Shown here piece by piece: positions 1 to 7,530 of a DNA stretch of 64,000 nt. Where the stretch lies: assembly GCF_001421015.2 (NCBI RefSeq), contig NZ_CP013023.1, positions 3,093,501-3,157,500 of the forward strand, read 5' to 3'. Position numbers and translations under genes: made by a program. The notes beneath the pieces are model-generated. The model was not told the origin of the DNA, did no database searches, and was given only the letters and a program-made list of their open reading frames with translations. Position 1 is the stretch's first letter. Each line of letters opens with the position of its first letter. This stretch comes from Paenibacillus bovis. GTDB taxonomy: Bacteria > Bacillota > Bacilli > Paenibacillales > Paenibacillaceae.

Positions 1-671
1 AATTGCAGGAGCTGCGGCAGTATCTGTATCACCGGGTGCCGGCCGATCATCCACTGGCCGGCATTCAGGCAAGTCCGCGTCCACAACAGCCGGCCGATCT
101 GTTCGCGCTCGGTGCGAGTCCAGATAGCGCCCAATTGGCTGCAAGGCTGGGTCTGCCTTATGTATTTTCCTTGTTTATCAACAGCGATGAACAGGTTGCT
201 TTACAGGCACTGCATATCTATCGGGAGAATTTTATTCCGTCCGAAGAATTGCAGCAGCCCCATGCTATTCTCGCATTATCTGTGATTACTGCAGAGACTG
301 AGCAGGAAGCCGATCAGCTGGCCGGAGAAAATCTGTCCGTCAAAATCCATCTGGAAAGTGGTCGCGTCCTTACAGTTGCGACGATCGAACAGGCCGAAGA
401 ATTTGGCAGACAATCCCAGGAAAAGTACCGCATTGAAGTCAAGGAAGCCAAAGTAGTCAAAGGTTCATCCGCTTCGGTCTACAAGCAGCTGGCAGAGATC
501 CGGCAGCGCTATGGTATCCAGGAATTTATTGTGCATACGGTCATCCGTGATTTCGCCAAGCGTATACGTTCTTTTGAACTGCTGCAGGAAGCATTTATAC
601 AGTATGAATACGATAGTCCCGAAGCTGGTGCTGTTCTGAATGGTCCATCGGTTCTCCAGCCGCGATTATGA
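1..671 (+). CDS. LLM-class flavin monooxygenase (YtmO/MsnO8-like), 5'-truncated
   Basis: Only the C-terminal part (about 222 codons) of a luciferase-like, FMN-dependent monooxygenase is present; the N-terminal half of the TIM barrel lies before the window, so no real start is visible. The pattern 'ALGASPDSAQLAARLGLPYVFS' family-style (glycine-rich segment followed by the active-site loop) and the closing helical region fit bacterial luciferase-like oxidoreductases of the MsnO8/YtmO group. These enzymes oxidise small organosulfur or similar substrates with reduced flavin. The next gene is a HipO-like amidohydrolase, and in Bacillus subtilis ytmO and hipO share a sulfur-compound operon; the same role here is inference. 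The substrate cannot be read from sequence. Confidence 0.75.
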   Translation, partial: LQELRQYLYHRVPADHPLAGIQASPRPQQPADLFALGASPDSAQLAARLGLPYVFSLFINSDEQVALQALHIYRENFIPSEELQQPHAILALSVITAETEQEADQLAGENLSVKIHLESGRVLTVATIEQAEEFGRQSQEKYRIEVKEAKVVKGSSASVYKQLAEIRQRYGIQEFIVHTVIRDFAKRIRSFELLQEAFIQYEYDSPEAGAVLNGPSVLQPRL

Positions 672-794
672 TCGGCAGTAGAAACGATAGACGTTGGCAT
701 CATATAGATGTAGATGGGTTCTCTGCCACGTATGACTTGCAAATTGCTTGATTCCAAAAGATACAATTCCCATTCCCCAAAAAGGAGGCTGTCT

Positions 795-1964
795 ATGAGT
801 TCAACTACAGCGCTGCAGGAACAGCTGGTAGCTATACGCCGCCATTTGCATCGTTATCCCGAATTGTCCGGTGAAGAATGGGAAACGACCCGTTATATTC
901 GCGAGCAATTGGAAGCAGCAGAGATTCGAATTTTGCCTGCTCACGGGCTGGCTACTGGCATTATCGCCGAAATTGGACATTCCGGCCCGGTTATTGCCCT
1001 GCGGGCGGATATTGATGCGCTGCCTGTACAGGAACAGACCGGTCTGCCGTATGCCTCAACGATTGCAGGGAAAATGCATGCCTGTGGGCATGACTTTCAT
1101 AGTGCTGCTCTGCTGGGTGCTGCCTATTTGCTCAAAAAACAGGAAGCCGTATTGCCTGGCAGAGTAAGATTTATTTTTCAGCCTGCTGAAGAAAAAGCCA
1201 AGGGAGCACGCCAGATTATAGATAATGGAGGTCTGGAAGAAGTAGAGGTCATCTATGGTCTGCATAATAAGCCGGATCTGCCGGTCGGTACGATTGGTAT
1301 CAAGGACGGTCCATTAATGGCAGCAGCAGATGGATTCCGTATCCGTATCCATGGTCAATCGACACATGCGGCAGTGCCGGAGGCAGGAATCGACCCGATT
1401 GTTGTCTCTGCTCATATCATTACGGCACTGCAGTCAATTGTCAGCCGGAATATTAGTGCACAGGAGAGTGCCGTTATCAGTGTCACCCGTCTGCACAGTG
1501 GCCATACATGGAATGTTATTCCCGAGCAGGCAGAACTGGAAGGCACAATTCGTACTTTTACCAAATCGGTACGCCGTGAAGTTCTGGATCGGTTCAGTCG
1601 CATTATCGAACATACAGCAGCAGCGTATGGAGCGAAAGCAGACATACAAATGCTCGCAGGCCCACCGCCTGTGCACAATGACAGCACCTGGACCGATGCT
1701 GCCCGCCGTTCTGCCCGGCAGCTGGATCTCCATGTCATTGTGCCGGACGTCTCGCCGGCAAGCGAAGATTTTTCCTTTTATCAGCAGCAGCTTCCGGGTG
1801 TATTCCTGTTTGTCGGTACCTCGGGACCGCAGGAATGGCATCATCCTGCTTTTGACGTGGATGAGCAGGCACTGGGTCATACTGCCGCATTATTGGCCGA
1901 GACAGCACGAGCTGCGCTGCAGCAGTGGCATGAGACTGCCCGTCTGGCAGTTTCGGCAGAATAA
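795..1964 (+). CDS. M20-family amidohydrolase (HipO/SndA-like)
   Basis: A 389-residue cytosolic metallo-amidohydrolase of the M20D (aminoacylase/hippurate hydrolase) family. Visible family marks are the N-terminal 'RRHLHRYPELSGEE', the metal-ligand run 'ADIDALPVQEQTGLPYAS', 'HACGHDFH' with its Cys and two His ligands, 'FQPAEEKAKGA' with the catalytic glutamates, and a late 'HHPAFDVDE' His ligand. It removes acyl groups from N-acyl amino acids or N-acetyl sulfur amino acids. The start at 795 has an AAAGGAGG site about 8 bases upstream; an in-frame upstream ATG at 714 lacks one. It follows the YtmO-like gene by 123 bases, consistent with a sulfur salvage operon (inference). Confidence 0.88.
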   Translation: MSSTTALQEQLVAIRRHLHRYPELSGEEWETTRYIREQLEAAEIRILPAHGLATGIIAEIGHSGPVIALRADIDALPVQEQTGLPYASTIAGKMHACGHDFHSAALLGAAYLLKKQEAVLPGRVRFIFQPAEEKAKGARQIIDNGGLEEVEVIYGLHNKPDLPVGTIGIKDGPLMAAADGFRIRIHGQSTHAAVPEAGIDPIVVSAHIITALQSIVSRNISAQESAVISVTRLHSGHTWNVIPEQAELEGTIRTFTKSVRREVLDRFSRIIEHTAAAYGAKADIQMLAGPPPVHNDSTWTDAARRSARQLDLHVIVPDVSPASEDFSFYQQQLPGVFLFVGTSGPQEWHHPAFDVDEQALGHTAALLAETARAALQQWHETARLAVSAE

Positions 1965-2041
1965 TATAATCGTACAGATACCAGATAATATTTATCAGCT
2001 AACAGTCGATCGCAGACCTATCTATCCAAGGAGGTTCCGAT

Positions 2042-3283
2042 ATGAATACAGTTCATCAGGTGCCGGATCTGTCTCGCTTGTCCAGTCGTATTCCAGCGGC
2101 GCCGTCTATTGGTAGTACAACGGTGACCAAGCCGGATCATATTCATTTATCATTTGGGTTTGCAGCAGATTCTTTATTTCCATTGGAAGCGCTGGAGCAG
2201 TCTGCCCAGCAGGCGATCCGTCAGGATGGAGCCCGGGCTTTGCAATATTCCGGCGCGCCGGGTCCTGCGTATATACTGGACTGGATTCAGAGTAGAGCTG
2301 CTTCCTATGGAATCGACGCCGAGACAGCGCAAATACTGGTCACCAATGGAGCCACCCAGGGAATTGCGCTGGCTGCGCAGCTACTGCTGGAACCCGGTGA
2401 TGAGGTATGGGTGGAAGCACCGACCTTTTTCAGTGCGCTGCAGGCTTTTCGTTTGTGTGGAGCTTCTATTCGGGCATTTCCTATAGATGGAGAAGGGGTA
2501 CAAGTGGACAAACTGGAAGAGGCGCTGATAGCAGCTGTGCATGAAGGAAGACCGGTTCCCAAGCTGTTCTACACCATGCCAGTCTACCATAATCCTGGTG
2601 GGGTGACGCTGTCACTATCCCGAAGAAGGCAGCTGGCCGATCTTGCCCGCAGGTACAACTTTTATATTGTGGAAGATGATGCTTATGCCGAACTGAATTT
2701 CACCGGAGAGACGTTCATTTCATTATATGAGCTGGCACCGGAGCGTACGATCTATCTGAATACTTTCTCCAAAATTATTGCTCCGGGGATCAGGTTGGGC
2801 TGGATGATTGCACATCCGCTGCTGGTATCGAGGCTGCGTATTCTGATGCTGGGCAGCAGTACGGCTGTGTTCACTCAGGAGATTGTAGCTCATCTGCTGA
2901 AGCAGCTGGATTTTGAACAGCATCGGGCGCAGCTGATCCGGCATTACTGGCGTCAACGGGATATTATGGTGACAGCGATTCGTTCCGAGCTGGGAGATGA
3001 AGTGAGCTTTGAACTTCCGGAAGGTGGATTTTTCCTGTGGCTGACTTTTCCGGATCAGGTGAATACAGCAGAGATGCAGTATATTGCGGAGCGGCACGGG
3101 GTAAGTTATGTAGCCGGCAGTCATTTTTATCATGATGATAGCGGGCATAATCATCTGCGACTGTGCTTCAGTTATTGTACAGCAGATCGACTGACCGAGG
3201 GCATCTCTCGTCTGGCAGCCGCTTATCGTGAATACCGAGAGGAGCATCTGCATCAAGGTGTGGATAGTTATAGCCAGCACTGA
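2042..3283 (+). CDS. PLP-dependent class I aminotransferase (LysN/2-aminoadipate type)
   Basis: A 413-residue fold-type I aminotransferase without the N-terminal GntR DNA-binding domain seen in MocR proteins. The PLP lysine sits in 'NTFSKIIAPGIRLGW', preceded by the 'NPGG' Asn and the 'VEDDAYAEL' Asp that holds the pyridine nitrogen; 'EGGFFLWL' and 'LRLCFS' near the C-terminus carry the carboxylate-binding arginine. Family members transaminate aromatic amino acids, 2-aminoadipate or branched compounds; the exact substrate is not clear. The start has AAGGAGG 6-7 bases upstream. It lies 77 bases after the amidohydrolase and is followed by a strong terminator, so it is probably the last gene of the operon. 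Confidence 0.85.
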   Translation: MNTVHQVPDLSRLSSRIPAAPSIGSTTVTKPDHIHLSFGFAADSLFPLEALEQSAQQAIRQDGARALQYSGAPGPAYILDWIQSRAASYGIDAETAQILVTNGATQGIALAAQLLLEPGDEVWVEAPTFFSALQAFRLCGASIRAFPIDGEGVQVDKLEEALIAAVHEGRPVPKLFYTMPVYHNPGGVTLSLSRRRQLADLARRYNFYIVEDDAYAELNFTGETFISLYELAPERTIYLNTFSKIIAPGIRLGWMIAHPLLVSRLRILMLGSSTAVFTQEIVAHLLKQLDFEQHRAQLIRHYWRQRDIMVTAIRSELGDEVSFELPEGGFFLWLTFPDQVNTAEMQYIAERHGVSYVAGSHFYHDDSGHNHLRLCFSYCTADRLTEGISRLAAAYREYREEHLHQGVDSYSQH

Positions 3284-3305
3284 CAGGAAGATATGACCAG
3301 CAAAA

Positions 3306-3349
3306 AAAGGAACAAACTCTACCTGCTAGCAGGAAGTTTGTTCCTTTTT
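3306..3349 (+). terminator. Intrinsic terminator after the aminotransferase gene
   Basis: Inverted arms AGGAACAAACT / AGTTTGTTCCT around a short loop, followed by a run of five T. The left arm is preceded by an A run, so it may also stop transcription from the convergent trhO gene. Confidence 0.85.
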
Positions 3350-3420
3350 GATATGCGTGCTTGTTTCATATAACTATAGCCCGTGTCTTCTGATCATCGG
3401 TCAATCAGGAACACTGTCTG

Positions 3421-4314
3421 TTACAGAGCTGCGGCTGTTTGTACCTTTTCACGACAAGCATCGGAGCAGAAGTGCTCATGCTCGTCTTCACAGCTATCGC
3501 ATACGATATGCTGCAGGTTGCACACAGGGCAGTTGATATAATGATCGGTTGGCTCTTCGCAGTGGTAACATTTGCCGACGATGACATCTTCATCGGTGTG
3601 GTTAATCGGTACAGAGATACGCTCGTCAAATACATAGCATTTGCCGTCAAACAGACGTCCCTGTACTTCAGGATCTTTGCTGTAAGTAACGATACCGCCA
3701 TCCAATTGGGCAACATCATTGAATCCTTCTTTCATCAGGAAGCCGGACAGCTTCTCGCAGCGTACACCGCCTGTGCAGTACGTGAGGATTTTTTTGTCCT
3801 TGTACTCGCTCAGGTTCTCACGAATCCATTCCGGGAACTCACGGGAAGATTCGACACCCGGACGAATTGCACCGCGGAAATGACCGATATCATACTCATA
3901 GTCATTACGTCCGTCGATAACGATAACATCTTCCTGCTGCAGCTGCTCATAGAATTCCTTGGGCGAGAGATGCTTGCCGGTTAGTTCATTCGGATTAACA
4001 TCATCTTCCAGACGGAAAGTAACCAGCTCTTTTTTGTGGCGTACAAACATTTTTTTGAAGGCATGACCTTCGGATTCATCAATTTTGAAGACCATATCGG
4101 CAAAACGGGCATCTGCGCGCAGATCGTTCATGTACTGTTCGGTCTGCTCCCATGTACCGGAGAGGGTACCGTTAATACCTTCCGGCGCAATCAGAATCCG
4201 GCCTTTGATTCCGAGATCTTTGCAATATTTCAAATGTTCGGCAGTCAGTGTCTCTGCATCATCAATATTGACAAATTTATAAAACAGTAAAATCCGGTAA
4301 GGACTGTTGGACAT
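3421..4314 (-). CDS. trhO: Oxygen-dependent tRNA uridine(34) hydroxylase, rhodanese fold
   Basis: A 297-residue rhodanese-related protein of the TrhO (YceA/YbfQ) family, which hydroxylates U34 of certain tRNAs to 5-hydroxyuridine, the first step toward mo5U/cmo5U. It has the N-terminal ferredoxin-like domain ('[12 protein letters not shown]'), the rhodanese domain with catalytic Cys180 in '[11 protein letters not shown]', and a C-terminal Cys-rich tail with CxxC pairs (CYHC, CPVC, CDSC, then 'FCSDACR') typical of the Gram-positive long form. I start at the ATG at 4314 because AGGTGAT lies just upstream; GTG 4323 and ATG 4320 overlap that ribosome site. It appears monocistronic. Confidence 0.92.
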   Translation of the reverse strand: MSNSPYRILLFYKFVNIDDAETLTAEHLKYCKDLGIKGRILIAPEGINGTLSGTWEQTEQYMNDLRADARFADMVFKIDESEGHAFKKMFVRHKKELVTFRLEDDVNPNELTGKHLSPKEFYEQLQQEDVIVIDGRNDYEYDIGHFRGAIRPGVESSREFPEWIRENLSEYKDKKILTYCTGGVRCEKLSGFLMKEGFNDVAQLDGGIVTYSKDPEVQGRLFDGKCYVFDERISVPINHTDEDVIVGKCYHCEEPTDHYINCPVCNLQHIVCDSCEDEHEHFCSDACREKVQTAAAL

Positions 4315-4436
4315 ATTCATCACCTATTATCTTATTAAAATTATCGCAATTTAAAATTTTACGCCTCTTCGCACCCTTAGTCAATGAATATGTATAAAAA
4401 GATGCTGAAAATGAGAAAAATATTATTTTTTTATGC

Positions 4437-4465
4437 TTGGGTTTTCAGTAAATGCTATCTATAAT
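4437..4465 (+). promoter_or_regulatory. Sigma-A type promoter for murB-like gene
   Basis: TTGGGT, 17-base spacer, perfect TATAAT, about 48 bases before the ATG at 4513. The -35 box is weak, the -10 is consensus. Confidence 0.5.
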
Positions 4466-4512
4466 AGATAAGATGTTAATTAATGAATGCCAGCGCAAGC
4501 AGAGGAGTTACG

Positions 4513-5535
4513 ATGAATTTGAATACATTACATTTTGATAAGTTATGCAGCATGAATACAAGTCTGGCTCCATATTCAACCTATGAAATTGGAGGGACAG
4601 CCAGACACCTGGCTGAGCCTGCCACTACCGAAGAAATTATCGCTCTGCTGGAAGGTAGCCAGCATAAAGGCCTGGATGTCAAATGGTTTGGCATGGGATC
4701 GAATATTCTGTTCCCGGATCAGCCGCAGGACGATACGCTTTTCCTGTCTATGAAAAAACATGTGGAATTAAAATTCTCCCAGGGCAAGCTGTTCGTCTCG
4801 GCGGGTGTGCCGATGACCTGGCTCGCGCTGATCGGAGTCTATACGGGAATACAGGGCATGGAGTTTACGTATCTGCTGCCAGGCACGATGGGCGCAGGCA
4901 TTTATATGAATGCCAAATATTTTAACCATGAGATCAGTGACCTGCTGGATAAAGTGTATTATATTGATGCGCAGCATCCGGAGCGCGGTCTGCAGACGAT
5001 TGGCGTCGCCGAGTGTAACTATGCCTACAAGCAGTCTATTTTCCAGCAAAATCCATGGATTATTGTAGGGGCGGATCTGAATATCGGAGCATATACGCTT
5101 CCGGATCAGCCTGCCTGGGAATCCATTATGCGCGAGATGGTAACAGCGAGTAACGCATCTTCCAGTCTGCCGGAGTATTTCCAGTATTACCGTAACTGGA
5201 TTCCGCGTCTGGAACAACAGGGATATCAGGTTCCGGACATGTTTGGAATCGTGATCGAAGACAGAGGAGGCAAGCGTCATTTTGACCATGCCTGCTGTGG
5301 ATCGGTTTTCAAAAACAATTATGACTTTGGTCAGCCGACCGGCAAGCTGGTCGATCAGCTCGGTCTGCGCGGTACCATTCATGGACAGGCGCGTATCTCG
5401 CCGTATCACGGCAACTTTATCCAGAATACCGGGGGAGCGACTGCATCGGATATTCTATACCTGATCCAGATGGTACAGGATGCGATCAATAACCGATTTG
5501 GTTTTGTACCGGAGCCAGAAGTTGTCATTTTGTAA
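4513..5535 (+). CDS. murB: UDP-N-acetylmuramate dehydrogenase-like protein, divergent
   Basis: A 340-residue FAD enzyme of the MurB family, which reduces UDP-GlcNAc-enolpyruvate to UDP-MurNAc in peptidoglycan synthesis. Seen are the FAD-binding 'YSTYEIGGTARHLAEP' and 'GMGSNILFPD', 'LPGTMGAGIYMNA', the proton-donor serine in 'CGSVFKN' (Ser264), 'HGNFIQNTGGATASDI', and the C-terminal 'PEPEVVIL' with the expected glutamate. The usual 'YR.S' arginine is replaced by lysine in 'NYAYKQS' (about residue 173), and there is an insert around residues 200-250. The start is set by AGAGGAG 6 bases upstream. It stands alone, away from other mur genes, so it may be a second, specialised copy. Confidence 0.8.
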   Translation: MNLNTLHFDKLCSMNTSLAPYSTYEIGGTARHLAEPATTEEIIALLEGSQHKGLDVKWFGMGSNILFPDQPQDDTLFLSMKKHVELKFSQGKLFVSAGVPMTWLALIGVYTGIQGMEFTYLLPGTMGAGIYMNAKYFNHEISDLLDKVYYIDAQHPERGLQTIGVAECNYAYKQSIFQQNPWIIVGADLNIGAYTLPDQPAWESIMREMVTASNASSSLPEYFQYYRNWIPRLEQQGYQVPDMFGIVIEDRGGKRHFDHACCGSVFKNNYDFGQPTGKLVDQLGLRGTIHGQARISPYHGNFIQNTGGATASDILYLIQMVQDAINNRFGFVPEPEVVIL

Positions 5536-5657
5536 TAGTGAACAAGGAGTTCGTAGAATCTGTTATGTAAAAGCAAAAGTAAAAGTACATGTAACAGTAA
5601 AAATGCTGCATACACAGTACTTGTAGATGCGTAACCGTGTAATATGGACTTCATTAT

Positions 5658-5697
5658 AAAAAGCCGCTGACCTGGTTGAAAGGGTCAGCGGCTTTTT
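5658..5697. terminator. Bidirectional terminator between murB-like gene and rsgA
   Basis: Perfect 12-base arms (AAGCCGCTGACC / GGTCAGCGGCTT) flanked by an A run on the left and a T run on the right, between two convergent genes; works on both strands. Confidence 0.9.
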
Positions 5698-5781
5698 AGT
5701 TATTTATTCCGTAGTTATTTAGTTTGGAGATTGTTGATTTTATAAGTGCTCTAGCCGTCATAATACCGACGGTGGCAAAAA

Positions 5782-6846
5782 TTATACTTTTTTCTTTGGT
5801 TTGGCACGATGCTGTTTACTGATCGCTTTCCATTGCTGCTTATCTTGGCGCATCAGCAGGATATTGTTTTTGCGTTCATTATAAGCTAGCTCTTTGCGAA
5901 GCTTTTCCCAGTTGGCATAATGCTTACGGGCAAGCGTTCCATTTTCGAGAGCATCCTGTACAGCGCAGCCGGGTTCGTTATGATGAGAACAATCCCCGAA
6001 TCGGCACTGCTGGGCAATCTCTTCAATATCTTGGAACGTCTCTTCCAGACCTGCTGCGGCATTACCGATACCGAGTCCGCGCATTCCCGGAGTGTCAATT
6101 ACGATAATCCCGCTCGGCAGCAGATGCATCTCCCGATGGGTAGTGGTATGTCTGCCGCGGGCATCGTCTTCGCGAATTCCGCTGGTCTTCATGCGTTCTT
6201 CACCAGCTAAAGCATTGACCAGCGAAGATTTGCCGACACCGGATGAACCGAGCAGTACAATCGTCTCTCCCGGTGAGAGCAAGCTGCGTAGTTCATCCAG
6301 TCCTGTACCACTGATACTGTCTACCGCAAATACCGGCACACCGAAGGCTGCGGCATTCAGCTGATCCATATAATAGGACAGTTTGTCGGACAAATCTGCT
6401 TTGGTCAGTACAATTACCGGATTGGCTCCGCTGTTCCATGCAACAGTCAGATAGCGCTCCAGACGATTAATATTAAAGTCGTCATTGGCCGAATTGACCA
6501 GAAAGCAGTAATCAAAATTAGCCGCGACGACCTGAGGCGGCATATCCGGGTCCGGATCGTCACGCAGGAAGATACTTTTGCGTTCAAGCACCTTGTGAAT
6601 AAGTGAAGTATCCGAAGGATGGCTCTCCAGCGCGACAAAGTCGCCGATCGCCGGCCAGTCGGTACGTAGAGCATCCCGGAATGAAGACGACTTGGTTTTG
6701 GCCAAATGTTCACCGTCAGCAGAGACAACGCGCATCACATGTTTGAATACAGCCGTTACACGGCCGGGAATAAGCTGCTCGGGCAGCTCCAGCTCCGCAA
6801 ATTGTGCAGCAAAAAAATCATTATATCCATATTCTTTTAAATTCAA
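5782..6846 (-). CDS. rsgA: Ribosome small-subunit-dependent GTPase A
   Basis: A 354-residue circularly permuted GTPase that helps mature the 30S subunit. It has an N-terminal OB-fold, the permuted G-motifs in order G4 'LTKAD' (147-151), G1 'GSSGVGKSS' (200-208) and G3 'DTPGMRG' (251-257), and a C-terminal zinc knuckle with Cys281, Cys286, His288 and Cys294. Length is slightly above the family's usual ~300-350. The start is TTG, chosen because AAAGGAGC lies 10 bases upstream and there is no better start. It is not beside prkC/prpC, where the housekeeping rsgA is usually found in Bacillota, so this may be a second copy. Confidence 0.92.
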   Translation of the reverse strand: MNLKEYGYNDFFAAQFAELELPEQLIPGRVTAVFKHVMRVVSADGEHLAKTKSSSFRDALRTDWPAIGDFVALESHPSDTSLIHKVLERKSIFLRDDPDPDMPPQVVAANFDYCFLVNSANDDFNINRLERYLTVAWNSGANPVIVLTKADLSDKLSYYMDQLNAAAFGVPVFAVDSISGTGLDELRSLLSPGETIVLLGSSGVGKSSLVNALAGEERMKTSGIREDDARGRHTTTHREMHLLPSGIIVIDTPGMRGLGIGNAAAGLEETFQDIEEIAQQCRFGDCSHHNEPGCAVQDALENGTLARKHYANWEKLRKELAYNERKNNILLMRQDKQQWKAISKQHRAKPKKKV

Positions 6847-7114
6847 TGTAAGTTAGCTCCTTTAGTATACGGGAGCTCATGATCCGTTATCCGCTCACTA
6901 CTCCCGATTTGAAGTTGGTCATATACGGCTTGTGGCTGCGAAAAAACTGATAAGTCACCATAATTCATCATCCTTTCTGTTCGGGATTTCCCATTCAGTA
7001 TAGCAGATATGGGATAAAAAGGAACCCACCAATATAGAGCAGGTGATAGGTAGGGATAGACTGGCAGCACATAATAAATTAAAAACAATAAGCAGTATGT
7101 ATTGGATGGTATTG

Positions 7115-7276
7115 TTACTGCTGATACGCTGGATAAGTACGATTCAGATAATCCAGGTACTGTGTACGGGTTAAACCGCCGGTTCGTCTATTAAATTCAT
7201 CGTATGAAATATCGGCTGCAAATCCGTATTCTGCCATCGCTCTGGCTCGATCACTCGCATATGCCTTTACAATCAT
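7115..7276 (-). CDS. Small hypothetical protein, 53 residues
   Basis: Reading the lower strand from ATG at 7276 gives 53 codons ending in TAA. The product starts MIVKAYASDRARAMAEYGF and ends TYPAYQQ; it is hydrophilic, rich in Tyr, Arg and Ala, with helical AYASDRARAMAEYGF and LTRTQYLDYLNRTY stretches and no signal peptide. AGGAAG lies close upstream, with GAGGAA further out. Composition looks protein-like and codon choice matches neighbours. I do not recognise a family. It lies between divergent-leaning rsgA and the AraC regulator, in an otherwise empty 680-base gap. Confidence 0.45.
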   Translation of the reverse strand: MIVKAYASDRARAMAEYGFAADISYDEFNRRTGGLTRTQYLDYLNRTYPAYQQ

Positions 7277-7530
7277 GCTTCCTTGTTAATTCCTCACCAT
7301 GTAAAGCCTGCGTAAAGCAAAGGTGATCAAAAAGAACTATATTTGTCATAAATATGAAGTTAAGCCTTTTCAGATAGCGAAAATAAGCTACAATTGAAAT
7401 ATTGATGTTCCAAATCTGCATGTTCTGTAAAATATAATACCAGTTCCACGCATTTTTCTCATTCAGCCCGATCTGCGTAGTTACGTGTTCCATAATCCAT
7501 ACATGCCTAGTGCAGCCGAGGAGGAAACGG

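Noticed and set aside
6843..7088. 81-residue lower-strand ORF overlapping the rsgA start
   Set aside because: Its start has no ribosome site at usual spacing and its tail overlaps the rsgA leader; composition looks random. A 24-codon alternative (Met-Val-Thr) with AAAGG upstream is noted but too short to claim.
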